The position numbers were made by a program, and so were the translations under genes. This document shows, piece after piece, positions 44,449 through 52,249 of a stretch of 64,000 bases of DNA. Source of the stretch: Afipia massiliensis (GTDB taxonomy: Bacteria > Pseudomonadota > Alphaproteobacteria > Rhizobiales > Xanthobacteraceae); NCBI RefSeq assembly GCF_014203115.1, contig NZ_JACHIJ010000003.1, positions 434,001 to 498,000 of the forward strand. Reading direction: 5' to 3'. The stretch's first letter is position 1, and each line of letters starts with the position of its first letter. The notes under the pieces are model-generated. The model had not been told where the DNA came from, did no database searches, and was given only the letters and a program-made list of their open reading frames with translations.

Positions 44449-44869
44449 ATCTTCAAAGTCTCCATCCCGCCCGCCTGTGCGGGCCTTGTTCGTTGCGCCG
44501 TATGTGTCGACGCTATCAGCGTTCTAGAGCAAGCCGGTGACCTTGACCATGTGAGCGATCATGACAAATGGGCTGCAACCCTGATGGCAACTGGGCCTCT
44601 GAATGCTGGTCTTGCAGTTCCATATTGCAGCGCAGCAGAGCATCCACCGAACGGTTTCATCGCTCGTTCTTTCGCGTGTCGCTGGTTGACCGCACTGCCT
44701 CGTCCGTCCAATTTCCCGCAGAATTCTAGAAAGAAACGCGAATGCACGCTGATGTTGCAGAACATCGACCTGATGCGGCCAAACGCGGCTTCCATGACGT
44801 CTCGATCTGGCGATGGCGCAAGAACCGGCCCCTTTCGGTGGCTGCTTGAAGGACTTCTGAGGTGATGAT
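44449..44869. other. Intergenic region, no gene recognised
   Basis: These 421 bases lie between the divergent Bug receptor and DUF1850-TPR genes. Open frames run through it on both strands, but their translations match no family I know and lack good starts. Codon use seems irregular. It may contain a decayed gene. Confidence 0.4.
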
Positions 44870-45562
44870 GTGAGCCTGTGTCTCGCCACCGCGGGCGTCG
44901 TCAAATCGCTGGCGATGGCGTCGTTCATGCTGACATGGACCCATTCGGTCGAGAAGATCGAATGGCAGGAGGACTGGCGCGTCACGCCGCAGGGGCTCGA
45001 AATCGTCGAGGTGCGCGTCAACGGGGCAGGCGCGGGCATGGAGCCGCCGCCCGACGCGCGGCTGGTTGACGGCTGGTTTCGCTGGAAGCCGCAATTGCCG
45101 ATGTCGCCGGAGGTCGCGCTGGGAAAATCCGGGCTCGCAGGCGAGCGGCGGCTTTGTATCGATGGCACGTGCCAGGAACTGTCTGCGATTCTCGGACGGC
45201 CTGTCGGCGTGAGCGTCGCGATGATGAGCGTGTGCAAGCCGGACCAGACCGCGAAGGCGGTGGACGCGAAAACGCTGCTGGCGCGCGGCGACGATTTCAA
45301 CGTCAAGGGCGAATTCGACCGCGCCATCGCCGATTACGATGCGGCGTTGAAGGTCGAGCCGGCATTGGTGGAGGCGCTGAACGGCCGCGGCATGGCCTGG
45401 CGCGCCAAGGGCGATCGCCGCCGGGCGCTGGCGGATTTCGACGCCGCGCTCAAGCTGAAGCCGGACTATGAGGTCGCGCGCGCCAATCGCAAGAGCCTTT
45501 TCAGCGAGATCGAACGCGCCGGTGCACAGATGCCGCTGAAGGGAAAAGACGCCGCCAAATAG
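44870..45562 (+). CDS. DUF1850 domain protein with C-terminal TPR repeats
   Basis: Product of 230 residues from a GTG that follows GAGGTG. Residues ~1-105 show the DUF1850 pattern: FMLTWTHSVEKIEWQEDWRV, GAGAGMEPPPDARLVDGWF, and PEVALGKSG. DUF1850 proteins usually accompany TRAP-TAXI or similar transporters. Residues ~125-210 are TPR repeats (LLARGDDFNVKGEFDRAIADYDAALKVEPALVEALNGRG and a second unit), a protein-binding scaffold. The fusion is unusual and its role is unknown. Confidence 0.78.
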   Translation: MSLCLATAGVVKSLAMASFMLTWTHSVEKIEWQEDWRVTPQGLEIVEVRVNGAGAGMEPPPDARLVDGWFRWKPQLPMSPEVALGKSGLAGERRLCIDGTCQELSAILGRPVGVSVAMMSVCKPDQTAKAVDAKTLLARGDDFNVKGEFDRAIADYDAALKVEPALVEALNGRGMAWRAKGDRRRALADFDAALKLKPDYEVARANRKSLFSEIERAGAQMPLKGKDAAK

Positions 45563-45591
45563 GTGCGGCGAACGAACGATCAAAGTTCGTC

Positions 45592-45614
45592 ATGCCCGGA
45601 CTTGTTCCGGGCAT
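45592..45614. repeat. REP-type hairpin (ATGCCCGGA family)
   Basis: Arms ATGCCCGGA and TCCGGGCAT with a 5-nt loop. The following bases to ~45665 contain a related half-element (GATGGCCGGGAC). The motif recurs near 48029-48051 and 48091-48157. Dispersed intergenic palindrome. Confidence 0.7.
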
Positions 45615-45732
45615 CCACGTCTTCTACCGTTGACGGAAGACGACGATGGCCGGGACAGCAGACGAGTTTACGCAGTCTGCGACTGCTATGGTCCGCCATG
45701 ACAAACAACTGAAGATTCGCTGGGACAATGCC

Positions 45733-47643
45733 ATGACCACCATTTCCAATAGCCGTTACGCCGAAGCCCATGCGCGTTCGCTGCGCGATCCGGAAGGATT
45801 TTGGGCTGAAGCGGCGCGCGAGATCGACTGGATCGAGCCGGCGAAGAAGGTTTTTGATCCATCGCAAGGCCTCTATGGCCGCTGGTTTGCGGGCGCGGTG
45901 GTGAACACTTGCTACAATGCGCTGGACCGTCACGTCGCGGGCGGGCGGGCCAACCAGACCGCGCTGATTCATGATTCTCCGCTTGCAAATACCGTTACCA
46001 AGTTCACCTACGCTGAACTGTTGCATGAGGTGCAGACGCTCGCCGCCGTGATGCAGGATTTCGGCGTGGTGAAGGGCGATCGCGTCATCCTCTATATGCC
46101 GATGGTGCCGCAGGCGATGGTGGCAATGCTGGCCTGCGCGCGGATCGGCGCGATTCACTCCGTGGTGTTTGGTGGGTTCGCGGCGAAAGAACTAGCAACG
46201 CGCATCGAGGACGCCGAACCTAAACTCATTATGTCCGCAAGCTGCGGCCTGGAGCCCGGCCGCATCGTCAAGTACAAGCCGCTGCTTGATGAGGCGATCA
46301 ATCTGTCCAGCGTGAAGCCGCAGGCCTGCATCATCCTGCAACGTCCCCAAGAGACCTGCGATCTGGTCAAGGGCCGCGATCACGACTGGAACGAGCTGCG
46401 CGATGCCGCCGTCAAGGCGAAGAAAACCGCTCCTTGCGTGCCGGTGCTGGCGACCGATCCGCTCTACATTCTCTATACGTCCGGCACGACCGGAAAGCCG
46501 AAGGGCGTGGTGCGCGACAACGGCGGACATCTGGTCGCGCTGAAATGGTCGATGTTCAATCTCTACGGCGTCAAGCCCGGCGAGGTGTGGTGGTGCGGCT
46601 CCGACATCGGCTGGGTGGTCGGCCACAGCTACATCATCTACGGCCCGCTGTTTCATGGCGCGACCTCGATCATGTACGAGGGCAAGCCGATCGGCACGCC
46701 GGACGCCGGCGCGTTCTGGCGGGTGATCTCGCAGCACAACGCCGTCGCGTTCTTCACGGCGCCGACCGCGTTCCGCGCTATCAAGAAGGAAGATCCGAAC
46801 GGCGAGTTCATCCGCAAATACGATCTGTCGAAATTCCGCACGCTGTTTCTCGCCGGCGAGCGTGCCGATCCGCCGACGGTGGACTGGGCCGAGCAGCAGT
46901 TGAAGGTGCCGGTGATCGATCACTGGTGGCAGACGGAAACCGGCTGGTGCATCGCCGGCAATCCTGTCGGCCTCGGCGCGTTGCCGGTGAAACACGGCTC
47001 GCCGACGGTGCCGATGCCGGGCTATCAGGTCGATGTTGTCGATGAAGCGGCGAAGCCGCTGCCACCGAACACCATGGGCTCGATCGTCATCAAGCTGCCG
47101 CTGCCGCCCGGCAACCTGCCGACGCTGTGGCAGCAGGACGAGCGCTGCAAGGAAGCCTATTTCAACGAATTCCCCGGCTACTACAAAACCTCCGATGCCG
47201 GATACAAGGACGAGGACGGCTACATCTTCGTGATGGGCCGCACCGACGACATCATCAATGTCGCGGGGCATCGGCTTTCCACCGGCGGGATGGAGGAGGT
47301 GCTGGCGTCGCATCCGGATGTCGCCGAATGCGCCGTGCTCGGAATCAAAGACGCCGTGAAGGGCGAAGTGCCGTGCGGCCTGCTCGTGCTGAAGGCCGGC
47401 GTGACGCGCCCGGTGGCGGAGATCGAGAAGGAGATCGTCGCACTGGTGCGCGAGAAGATCGGCCCGGTGGCGGCGTTCAAGCTTGCGATCACCGTGGCGC
47501 GGCTGCCGAAGACGCGGTCGGGCAAGATCCTGCGCGGGACGATCAAGAAGATCGTCGACGGTGACGCCTGGACCATGCCTGCGACCATCGAAGACCCAGC
47601 CGTGCTGGACGAAATCAGGACGGCGCTCAGTGGCCGGACCTAG
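45733..47643 (+). CDS. prpE: Propionyl-CoA synthetase
   Basis: Product of 636 residues of the acetyl-CoA synthetase-like AMP-forming family. Motifs include YILYTSGTTGKPKGVVRD, EVWWCGSDIGWVVGHSYIIYGPL, HWWQTETGW, YIFVMGRTDDIINVAGHRLSTGGMEE and the catalytic Lys region LPKTRSGKILRGTIKKI. The N-terminal YAEAHARSLRDPEGFWAEAA and the overall pattern fit PrpE more than Acs. ATG at 45733 is chosen because the longer frame would read into a REP element. It activates propionate and possibly other short acids. Confidence 0.92.
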   Translation: MTTISNSRYAEAHARSLRDPEGFWAEAAREIDWIEPAKKVFDPSQGLYGRWFAGAVVNTCYNALDRHVAGGRANQTALIHDSPLANTVTKFTYAELLHEVQTLAAVMQDFGVVKGDRVILYMPMVPQAMVAMLACARIGAIHSVVFGGFAAKELATRIEDAEPKLIMSASCGLEPGRIVKYKPLLDEAINLSSVKPQACIILQRPQETCDLVKGRDHDWNELRDAAVKAKKTAPCVPVLATDPLYILYTSGTTGKPKGVVRDNGGHLVALKWSMFNLYGVKPGEVWWCGSDIGWVVGHSYIIYGPLFHGATSIMYEGKPIGTPDAGAFWRVISQHNAVAFFTAPTAFRAIKKEDPNGEFIRKYDLSKFRTLFLAGERADPPTVDWAEQQLKVPVIDHWWQTETGWCIAGNPVGLGALPVKHGSPTVPMPGYQVDVVDEAAKPLPPNTMGSIVIKLPLPPGNLPTLWQQDERCKEAYFNEFPGYYKTSDAGYKDEDGYIFVMGRTDDIINVAGHRLSTGGMEEVLASHPDVAECAVLGIKDAVKGEVPCGLLVLKAGVTRPVAEIEKEIVALVREKIGPVAAFKLAITVARLPKTRSGKILRGTIKKIVDGDAWTMPATIEDPAVLDEIRTALSGRT

Positions 47644-47672
47644 CAATCAGGTTCACTTGCTCTCTCCGCTCA

Positions 47673-47716
47673 TTCCCGCGAAAGCGGGAATCTAGCTTGG
47701 GTCCCCGCTTTCGCGA
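47673..47716. repeat. Pair of CCCGC-GAAA-type REP hairpins
   Basis: The first unit, TTCCCGC-GAAA-GCGGGAA at 47673-47690, is a perfect 7-bp stem with a tetraloop. The second (TCCCCGCTTTCGCGA, ~47702-47716) is a truncated inverted copy. Both belong to the family at 51705, 51894, 55853, 55932 and 58299. Confidence 0.75.
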
Positions 47717-47743
47717 GATGAACCACACCAGGAGGAGGTCACC

Positions 47744-47950
47744 ATGAACGAGGATGTCTTCAACACCAGCGTGCGCAAGTTTCTCAAGCAGGTCGGCGTC
47801 ACCTCGCAGCGCGAGATCGAAAAGGCGGTCCGCGATGCGGTCGCTTCCGGCCGTCTGAAAGGAAGCGAAAAGCTGCCTGCGAGGATGGTGCTCACGGTCG
47901 GCGGCGTCGATCTCACGTTCACTGTCGACGGTGACCTCGAGCTTGGATAG
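47744..47950 (+). CDS. DUF6494 family small protein
   Basis: Product of 68 residues. MNEDVFNTSVRKFLKQVGVTSQREIEKAVRDAV and the following LPARMVLTVGGVDLTFTVDGDLEL match a small conserved alphaproteobacterial family (DUF6494). GGAGGAGG lies just before the ATG. Function unknown. Confidence 0.82.
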   Translation: MNEDVFNTSVRKFLKQVGVTSQREIEKAVRDAVASGRLKGSEKLPARMVLTVGGVDLTFTVDGDLELG

Positions 47951-48028
47951 GCTCAGGACGCAATTTCTTCGGAATTTTGGACGATTGTTGTGAGGTGGAC
48001 CTCAGAGCGTGAGGCAATCACAATCGTC

Positions 48029-48157
48029 ATCACCGGGCTTGACCCGGTGATCCACGCCTTGCTTTTGCCGGTTGTGGCGGTCAAAGACGTGGATGGCCGG
48101 GACATAGGCGAGCGGAAGCGACGCCGTTCTTCGAACGACTATGCCCGGCCATGACGA
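48029..48157. repeat. REP-type palindrome mosaic
   Basis: A perfect hairpin, ATCACCGGG-CTTGA-CCCGGTGAT (48029-48051), is followed by a longer imperfect palindrome with arms GGCCGGGACAT and ATGCCCGGCCATGACG (48091-48157). These resemble the unit near 45592. Confidence 0.65.
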
Positions 48158-48185
48158 AACCTGAAAACCTGTTCGTGGTCGCCTG

Positions 48186-48455
48186 ATGCAGACAAAATTC
48201 CGTATGATGATGGCTTTCGCCACCGTGGCCCTGCTGCTCTCGGCCTGCGCACAATTTGAACGAAACACGTCGCCACAGGCAACCGTGGATGACGATGCGT
48301 ATTGCCGCGCCAACAGCGGCGAGCCGGGATCGTCGGCCTATGCGGCTTGCCGGAAAGACCGCGATGTCCAGAGCAGCCGGGCGTCCGGAGGCGGTTCGCG
48401 GATCGAGCGCGCTCACCGCAATCTCGCGGAAGACATGCTCAACAATCCGCGATAA
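48186..48455 (+). CDS. Small lipoprotein of unknown function
   Basis: Product of 89 residues with a lipobox, LLSAC (Cys21), after an N-terminal hydrophobic run; it should be lipidated at the membrane. The mature part has DDDAYCRANSGEPGSSAYAACRKDRD, in which two Cys residues could form a disulfide. No family is named. Confidence 0.78.
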   Translation: MQTKFRMMMAFATVALLLSACAQFERNTSPQATVDDDAYCRANSGEPGSSAYAACRKDRDVQSSRASGGGSRIERAHRNLAEDMLNNPR

Positions 48456-48461
48456 GGCTGA

Positions 48462-48538
48462 CTAGTGATCCGGTTCTGACATTCGTATTGTATTTTTCGC
48501 AGGCACTTTTACGAATGTCAGAACCAAAGGATCACTAG
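48462..48538. repeat. CTAG-ended palindrome, module 2 hairpin B1
   Basis: A 77-bp palindrome, CTAGTGATCC to GGATCACTAG, with inner arms GGTTCTGACATTCGT and the AAA asymmetry. It is a diverged copy of 26658-26733 and 54278-54353. Confidence 0.82.
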
Positions 48539-48550
48539 AGTTATGGTTTG

Positions 48551-48625
48551 CTAGTGTCCTTTCGTATCCGACGTTCGCTCGGAAGGCGCTGCGGAGGCAA
48601 GCGAACGTCGGATACCGGACACTAG
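48551..48625. repeat. CTAG-ended palindrome, module 2 hairpin B2
   Basis: A 75-bp palindrome, CTAGTGTCC to GGACACTAG, with inner arms GTATCCGACGTTCGCT. Left-arm TTT asymmetry is again present. The inner arm sequence differs from the A2/C1 type, so this is a separate subfamily sharing the same ends and geometry. It is 12 nt from B1. Confidence 0.82.
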
Positions 48626-48661
48626 CGCCGCACTGATGCCGCGCCTATCAAGGGACACATC

Positions 48662-48874
48662 ATGGCGGTCAGGGACAGCAACGGCACCGAACTGAAAGAG
48701 GGTGACACGGTCACGGTCATCAAGGATCTGAAGGTGAAGGGCTCATCCAGCGGTCTCAAGCGCGGCACGGTGGTGAAGAACATTCACCTCACCGACAATG
48801 AAGACGAGATCGAGGGCCGTACCGACAAGATCAAGGGCCTCGTGTTGCGCACGGAATTTCTCAAGAAGGCGTAA
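48662..48874 (+). CDS. PhnA/YjdM C-terminal-domain protein
   Basis: Product of 70 residues. The pattern RDSNGTELKEGDTVTVIKDLKVKGSSSGLKRGTVVKNI and FLKKA matches the C-terminal domain of PhnA/YjdM proteins (alkylphosphonate uptake operon protein). The N-terminal zinc ribbon of the full-length family is absent, as is common for this stand-alone form. Function unknown. Confidence 0.87.
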   Translation: MAVRDSNGTELKEGDTVTVIKDLKVKGSSSGLKRGTVVKNIHLTDNEDEIEGRTDKIKGLVLRTEFLKKA

Positions 48875-48908
48875 CGTCCCGCGCTTTGAACTTTGAAAGC
48901 TGATCCTG

Positions 48909-49577
48909 ATGAAACTTGTCGCACGATATGCTCTTAGTCTCGCTGTCATGGCGCTTGCGGTGATGCTGCTGGCTTTCGAGTCCGCGCAAACCGCGCCGGC
49001 GCAGGAGCAGGGCGCTGCCTCCGATGTGCTGAGCAAGGACGCGGTGCTGCGCGACCCGGAGAATCCGGTGCTGGGCAATCCGCAGGGCGACATCACCATT
49101 ATCGAGTATTTCGATTACCAGTGTCCGTACTGCAAGAAGATCTCGCCGGTGCTCGATCAGGTGGTGAACGAGGACAAGAAGATCAGGCTGATATTCAAGG
49201 ACTGGCCGATCCTCGGCGAACCGTCGGGATATGCTGCGCGGCTGGTGCTGGCCGCGAAATATCAAAACAAATATGAGGCCGCCCACCGTGCGCTGATGGC
49301 CAAGGTCGGCCGCCTGACCGAAGGTGTCATCGATGAAGCTTTGACCAAGGCCGGTGTCGACCTTGCCAAGGCCAAGGCCGATCTTGCGGCCAACAAGCCC
49401 GCGATCGACGGTCTGCTTAAGCGCAACAACGCGCAGGCGGAAGAGTTCGGCTTTCGCGGCACGCCCGCGTTCGTGGTCGGCACCTTCCGTGTCCCCGGCG
49501 GCCTGACCGCGGAGCAGTTCAAGCTGGCGATTGCGGACGCGCGCAAGGCGGCGAAGAACGGGGCGAAGGGGAAGTAG
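48909..49577 (+). CDS. DsbA-family thiol-disulfide oxidoreductase
   Basis: Product of 222 residues with N-terminal membrane/signal segment (to about SAQTAPAQ). The thioredoxin-like domain has the catalytic CPYC at ~72-75 in EYFDYQCPYCKKISP and the cis-Pro region FRGTPAFVVG. It is exported and probably oxidises or isomerises envelope disulfides, in the BdbD/ScsC-like group. It follows the PhnA-like gene by 34 nt on the same strand. Confidence 0.9.
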   Translation: MKLVARYALSLAVMALAVMLLAFESAQTAPAQEQGAASDVLSKDAVLRDPENPVLGNPQGDITIIEYFDYQCPYCKKISPVLDQVVNEDKKIRLIFKDWPILGEPSGYAARLVLAAKYQNKYEAAHRALMAKVGRLTEGVIDEALTKAGVDLAKAKADLAANKPAIDGLLKRNNAQAEEFGFRGTPAFVVGTFRVPGGLTAEQFKLAIADARKAAKNGAKGK

Positions 49578-49607
49578 GCTGGCGGTGTAGCGTCAACGGC
49601 GTGGAGT

Positions 49608-50294
49608 TCACTCTTCGGCTTTCAAGTGCGGCTTTTCATGCAGCACCGCATGCAGCAGCGAATGGTGGACTTCAATCTTCCCGTTGTAGCTGATGAAGCC
49701 GAGCTTGCGGAATTTGTTCATGAAGAAACTCACGCGTGAGCGCGTCGTGCCGATCATGTCGGCCAGGATTTCCTGGCTGATGTTGGTGTCGATAGGCTGC
49801 GGGCGGCCTTCGTTGCCGAAATTTGCCAGCAGCAACAGCAGGCGCGCGAGCCGCCGTTCGCTCGAGTTGAAAAGCTGATCGATCAGGTCTTCCTCGATCC
49901 GGTTGTTGCGGGTCAGCAGGTAGCCCATGAACAACTCTGAAAACTTTGGCTCGCTCGCGATAGCCGCGATCATCGCCGTCTTTGTGATGGCGACGATGTG
50001 GGAATCCTCCATTGTCTTGGTGGTCGCAATGCGTAGCCTCTGTCCGTTGAGGCACCCCTCGCCGAAAAATTGTCCCGCTTCCAGAATGGCAACGACGGCT
50101 TCCTTGCCTTCCTTGGAAACGACGATCAGCTTGACCTTGCCTTCCTGGATATAAAAGACCGACTCCGCCAGGTCGCCCTGGGCGTAGACAGTCTGGCCGG
50201 TGCGGAAATTGAGACTGGTTTTACCGGGCCCCAGATTGGCGAGGAAACTCGTGGGGTCGAATGCTTTGAAGGATTTCTTGGCAGGTTTGCTCAC
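49608..50294 (-). CDS. Crp/Fnr-family transcriptional regulator
   Basis: Product of 228 residues, GTG start with GAGGA upstream. A cyclic-nucleotide-binding-type sensor (~30-145, GQTVYAQGDLAESVFYIQEGKVKL, AGQFFGEGCLNG) is followed by the dimerisation helix and a Crp-type HTH (NISQEILADMIGTTRSRVSFFMNKFRKLGF). No N-terminal Cys cluster of Fnr is present, so it is not an oxygen-sensing Fnr by that criterion. The recognition helix TTRSRVSFFMNK differs from FixK's E-xx-SR pattern. Confidence 0.9.
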   Translation of the reverse strand: MSKPAKKSFKAFDPTSFLANLGPGKTSLNFRTGQTVYAQGDLAESVFYIQEGKVKLIVVSKEGKEAVVAILEAGQFFGEGCLNGQRLRIATTKTMEDSHIVAITKTAMIAAIASEPKFSELFMGYLLTRNNRIEEDLIDQLFNSSERRLARLLLLLANFGNEGRPQPIDTNISQEILADMIGTTRSRVSFFMNKFRKLGFISYNGKIEVHHSLLHAVLHEKPHLKAEE

Positions 50295-50589
50295 GTGTCG
50301 TCCTCAAACACATCGCGCCGTGAGGATGGCTATGTCAAAAATGCACCATAAGCCGTCCCGATTTCGCTCCGGTTCTGCCGTGATGCGAGGCGAGCAGAAT
50401 GGTTCATCGGAGCAGCGCAGCCTGTGCGCAGGATTTTAGCATCCGCCAAAACGGAATCAACGGCGGTGAATGGCTTGCCGTTGCCCGGCAATCTGTTGAT
50501 CTTTCCGTTGCGGGGCAAGCGGGCAACACGAGATGCACCCGCAAGAAAATCTCGGGTATCATGCGGTGCAGCAAATGGTCTGTTGCTTG

Positions 50590-50814
50590 CTATTTTCCCG
50601 TCGGCGCCCTGAGTCCCGGCGATGAAAGCCATTCGTTGATATGTGAAGCGGTGTCCAGTTGACGGGCCTTCTTGAGCAACGCATCCCGGTCTTTCCCGGG
50701 GGGAAGTTTTCCCGCCTCGTCTCTTGCGATGTCCGCAATGGCCTTCCACTTTTTGGCGATAGGGTCTCGGTTGGTGCGGTCTCGGTTGATGGGGTCCTGG
50801 TTAGAGAGGGACAT
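50590..50814 (-). CDS. Small hydrophilic protein of unknown function
   Basis: Product of 74 residues, polar and helical (WKAIADIARDEAGKLPPGKDRDALLKKARQLDTASHINEWL). The GGGAGC ribosome site is 8 nt before the ATG and is complementary to GCTCCC in a conserved leader (50842-50847), so translation may be regulated by RNA structure. No family is recognised. Confidence 0.65.
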   Translation of the reverse strand: MSLSNQDPINRDRTNRDPIAKKWKAIADIARDEAGKLPPGKDRDALLKKARQLDTASHINEWLSSPGLRAPTGK

Positions 50815-50821
50815 AACTCAC

Positions 50822-50908
50822 GCTCCCAGTACACATTAGGCGGGAGCACAACACTCTCAGTCACCGATGATAGCCAAAAAACCGTGCGGTGATGAGCCAT
50901 TATGCCGC
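50822..50908 (-). promoter_or_regulatory. Conserved leader sequestering the ribosome site, copy 1
   Basis: A 71-nt block (50838-50908) is nearly repeated at 51201-51269, ahead of the next small gene. On the minus strand it has an outer hairpin (TCACCG ... CGGTGA), a GAGTG-TTG-TGCTC hairpin, and GCTCCC that can pair with the SD GGGAGC at 50822-50827 (6 bp, 14-nt loop). An RNA thermometer, riboswitch or shared regulatory leader is possible. Confidence 0.5.
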
Positions 50909-50988
50909 TCCCGGCGGCGCGCGCTGTGCTGTTTTGACCACACCACGTAATCTTTGTTGCAGCGGTGTCGCGCGAGTTCTTTGATCCG

Positions 50989-51180
50989 CTACTTCAAAAG
51001 TTCAGCCTTTTCGGTACCGCAACTGCTGCACTTGTAGACGATCACGTCATGCCCCCGGAACACCGCGGGGCGAATGGATTTGATGCTCATCGCCGTTGGC
51101 TTTTCGCAGTTGGGGCACAGAAAAAGAGACGCAATGCAGTAGTCGTCGGTCGAATTCGGCAAGGGTACCCGCCGGTGCAT
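50989..51180 (-). CDS. Small zinc-ribbon protein
   Basis: Product of 63 residues with two CxxC knuckles (FLCPNCEKPTAM and VYKCSSCGTEK), forming a small zinc ribbon of unknown partner. ATG at 51180 has AAGGAG 8 nt upstream; a longer frame reads back through the leader and is less likely. The leader resembles that of the neighbouring gene at 50590. Confidence 0.75.
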   Translation of the reverse strand: MHRRVPLPNSTDDYCIASLFLCPNCEKPTAMSIKSIRPAVFRGHDVIVYKCSSCGTEKAELLK

Positions 51181-51188
51181 GACCGATT

Positions 51189-51269
51189 CTCCTTCGGTGG
51201 AGGCGGGAGCGCAACACTCTCGGTCACCGCTAAACGCCAGGAACGTGCGGTGATGAACCATCTTGCCGC
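51189..51269 (-). promoter_or_regulatory. Conserved leader sequestering the ribosome site, copy 2
   Basis: The block 51201-51269 shares with copy 1 the ends AGGCGGGAGC and TGCCGC and the core CGGTGATGA (top strand), with a variable centre of 15-16 nt. On the minus strand TCACCGC ... GCGGTGA forms a hairpin, GAGTG-TTG-CGCTC a second, and CTCC can pair with the SD AAGGAG at 51189-51194. It lies 20 nt before the zinc-ribbon start. Confidence 0.5.
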
Positions 51270-51947
51270 CTTTGGCTTCATGCCGCTGTCCAATATTGCT
51301 CAGCCGCACGAAATGCGGCGTCAGAGCATCAGGGCCAGATGCGGTTGACATGAAGATGGGTCTAGGAATATAATCATATGATCTTGTTGGGGTGATTGAT
51401 CAGCACCCGAACGGGAAAGCGAAGTGACGACGGTGGAGCGCCGGGAGGCGCAGCGCCAAAGTCATTTGGCGCGCGCGGCCCTCGCTGCTTGTTTGCGCAG
51501 ACTGCGTAAACTTGTCTGCGGGCTGCGCAGGCGGACCGATCGCAAGGTTCGCCTTACGGGTGTCTCGCCAACACCCCGGCGCCTCCCGAGGCTCCATCGC
51601 CTTCGCGCATCGGCGCGGAGATCATCACACCTCGGACGCGTTCGTTCGCGCCGCGAGAGCGTGTTGGCATGTTGGGAATACTGCCTGATGCAAATTCAGT
51701 GTCGTCCCCGCGAAAGCGGGGACCCATTGATCTTTGCGAAATGTAACGATGTCGCGTCATCCTGAAGTGCGAGCCGCGCTTGCGGCGAGCTTCGAAGGGT
51801 GTGCGGCTCCATGTCATCGCAGCCATCCTTCGAGGCTCGCAAGTGCTCGCACGTCAGGACGACGGCGATCTATGCTCCACGAGAAGTTATGGGTCCCCGC
51901 TTTCGCGGGGACGACGAAGTTATTCGCGGGGAATTTGAAAGAGCCGG
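51270..51947. repeat. Intergenic repeat mosaic without a convincing gene
   Basis: No protein gene is convincing here. From ~51424 to 51650 a GC-rich stretch has self-complementary parts (GCGCCGGGAGGCGC, and GGGAGGCGC against GCGCCTCCC). TCCCCGC-GAAA-GCGGGGA at 51705-51722 and its inverse at 51894-51911 flank a larger imperfect palindrome (51755-51873, arms around CGTCATCCTGA and TCAGGACGACG with TTCGAAGG / CCTTCGAGG inside). These are dispersed genomic palindromes. Confidence 0.6.
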
Positions 51948-52193
51948 CTACGGCTTGTCGAAACACGCCGCCACATACTGCGCCATGTCGCGCTTCTGAA
52001 TCTTTGCAACCTTCGCGGCGTTGTTGCATTCGTTGAGCTTGATCTGTTCGGCCTGGCGCTTCTCGGCGGCCTCGCGAAATTCGGGCGCGACCGTCTTGGG
52101 GTCCACGATTTTTTGCGTGCGCGCCGGGACAGTCGCAGCCGCAAGGCCGGTCAGGGTCGCCGCAACAAAAAGGAGCGTGACGCGGTAGCGCAT
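51948..52193 (-). CDS. Small exported protein, PsiF-repeat-like
   Basis: Product of 81 residues. An N-terminal signal peptide (to about ATVPARTQ) is followed by a charged helix and LNECNNAAKVAKIQKRDMAQYVAACF, which resembles a PsiF repeat (C-N-x-A ... F/Y-x-x-x-C). PsiF is phosphate-starvation induced in E. coli. ATG at 52193 has AGGAG upstream. The family call is tentative. Confidence 0.65.
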   Translation of the reverse strand: MRYRVTLLFVAATLTGLAAATVPARTQKIVDPKTVAPEFREAAEKRQAEQIKLNECNNAAKVAKIQKRDMAQYVAACFDKP

Positions 52194-52249
52194 CACACTC
52201 CTGTACCACTCGTTGGGCGGTTACGTCATACCCCGTTTGGGGCGAAAGC

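Noticed and set aside
44416-44865. A 149-codon frame in the gap before the DUF1850-TPR gene
   Set aside because: It starts inside the divergent Bug receptor gene, and its translation matches nothing.
45646-45732. N-terminal extension of prpE
   Set aside because: It begins within a REP-type element and is not part of the family; the ATG at 45733 begins the conserved part.
46192-47646. A 484-codon frame opposite propionyl-CoA synthetase, and similar long frames at 23037-24326 and 60004-61032
   Set aside because: All lie fully antisense to well-identified genes and show shadow composition without recognisable domains.
51424-51765. A 113-codon plus-strand frame
   Set aside because: It is Arg-rich, runs into a REP hairpin (giving the typical CRPRESGDP translation) and matches no family.
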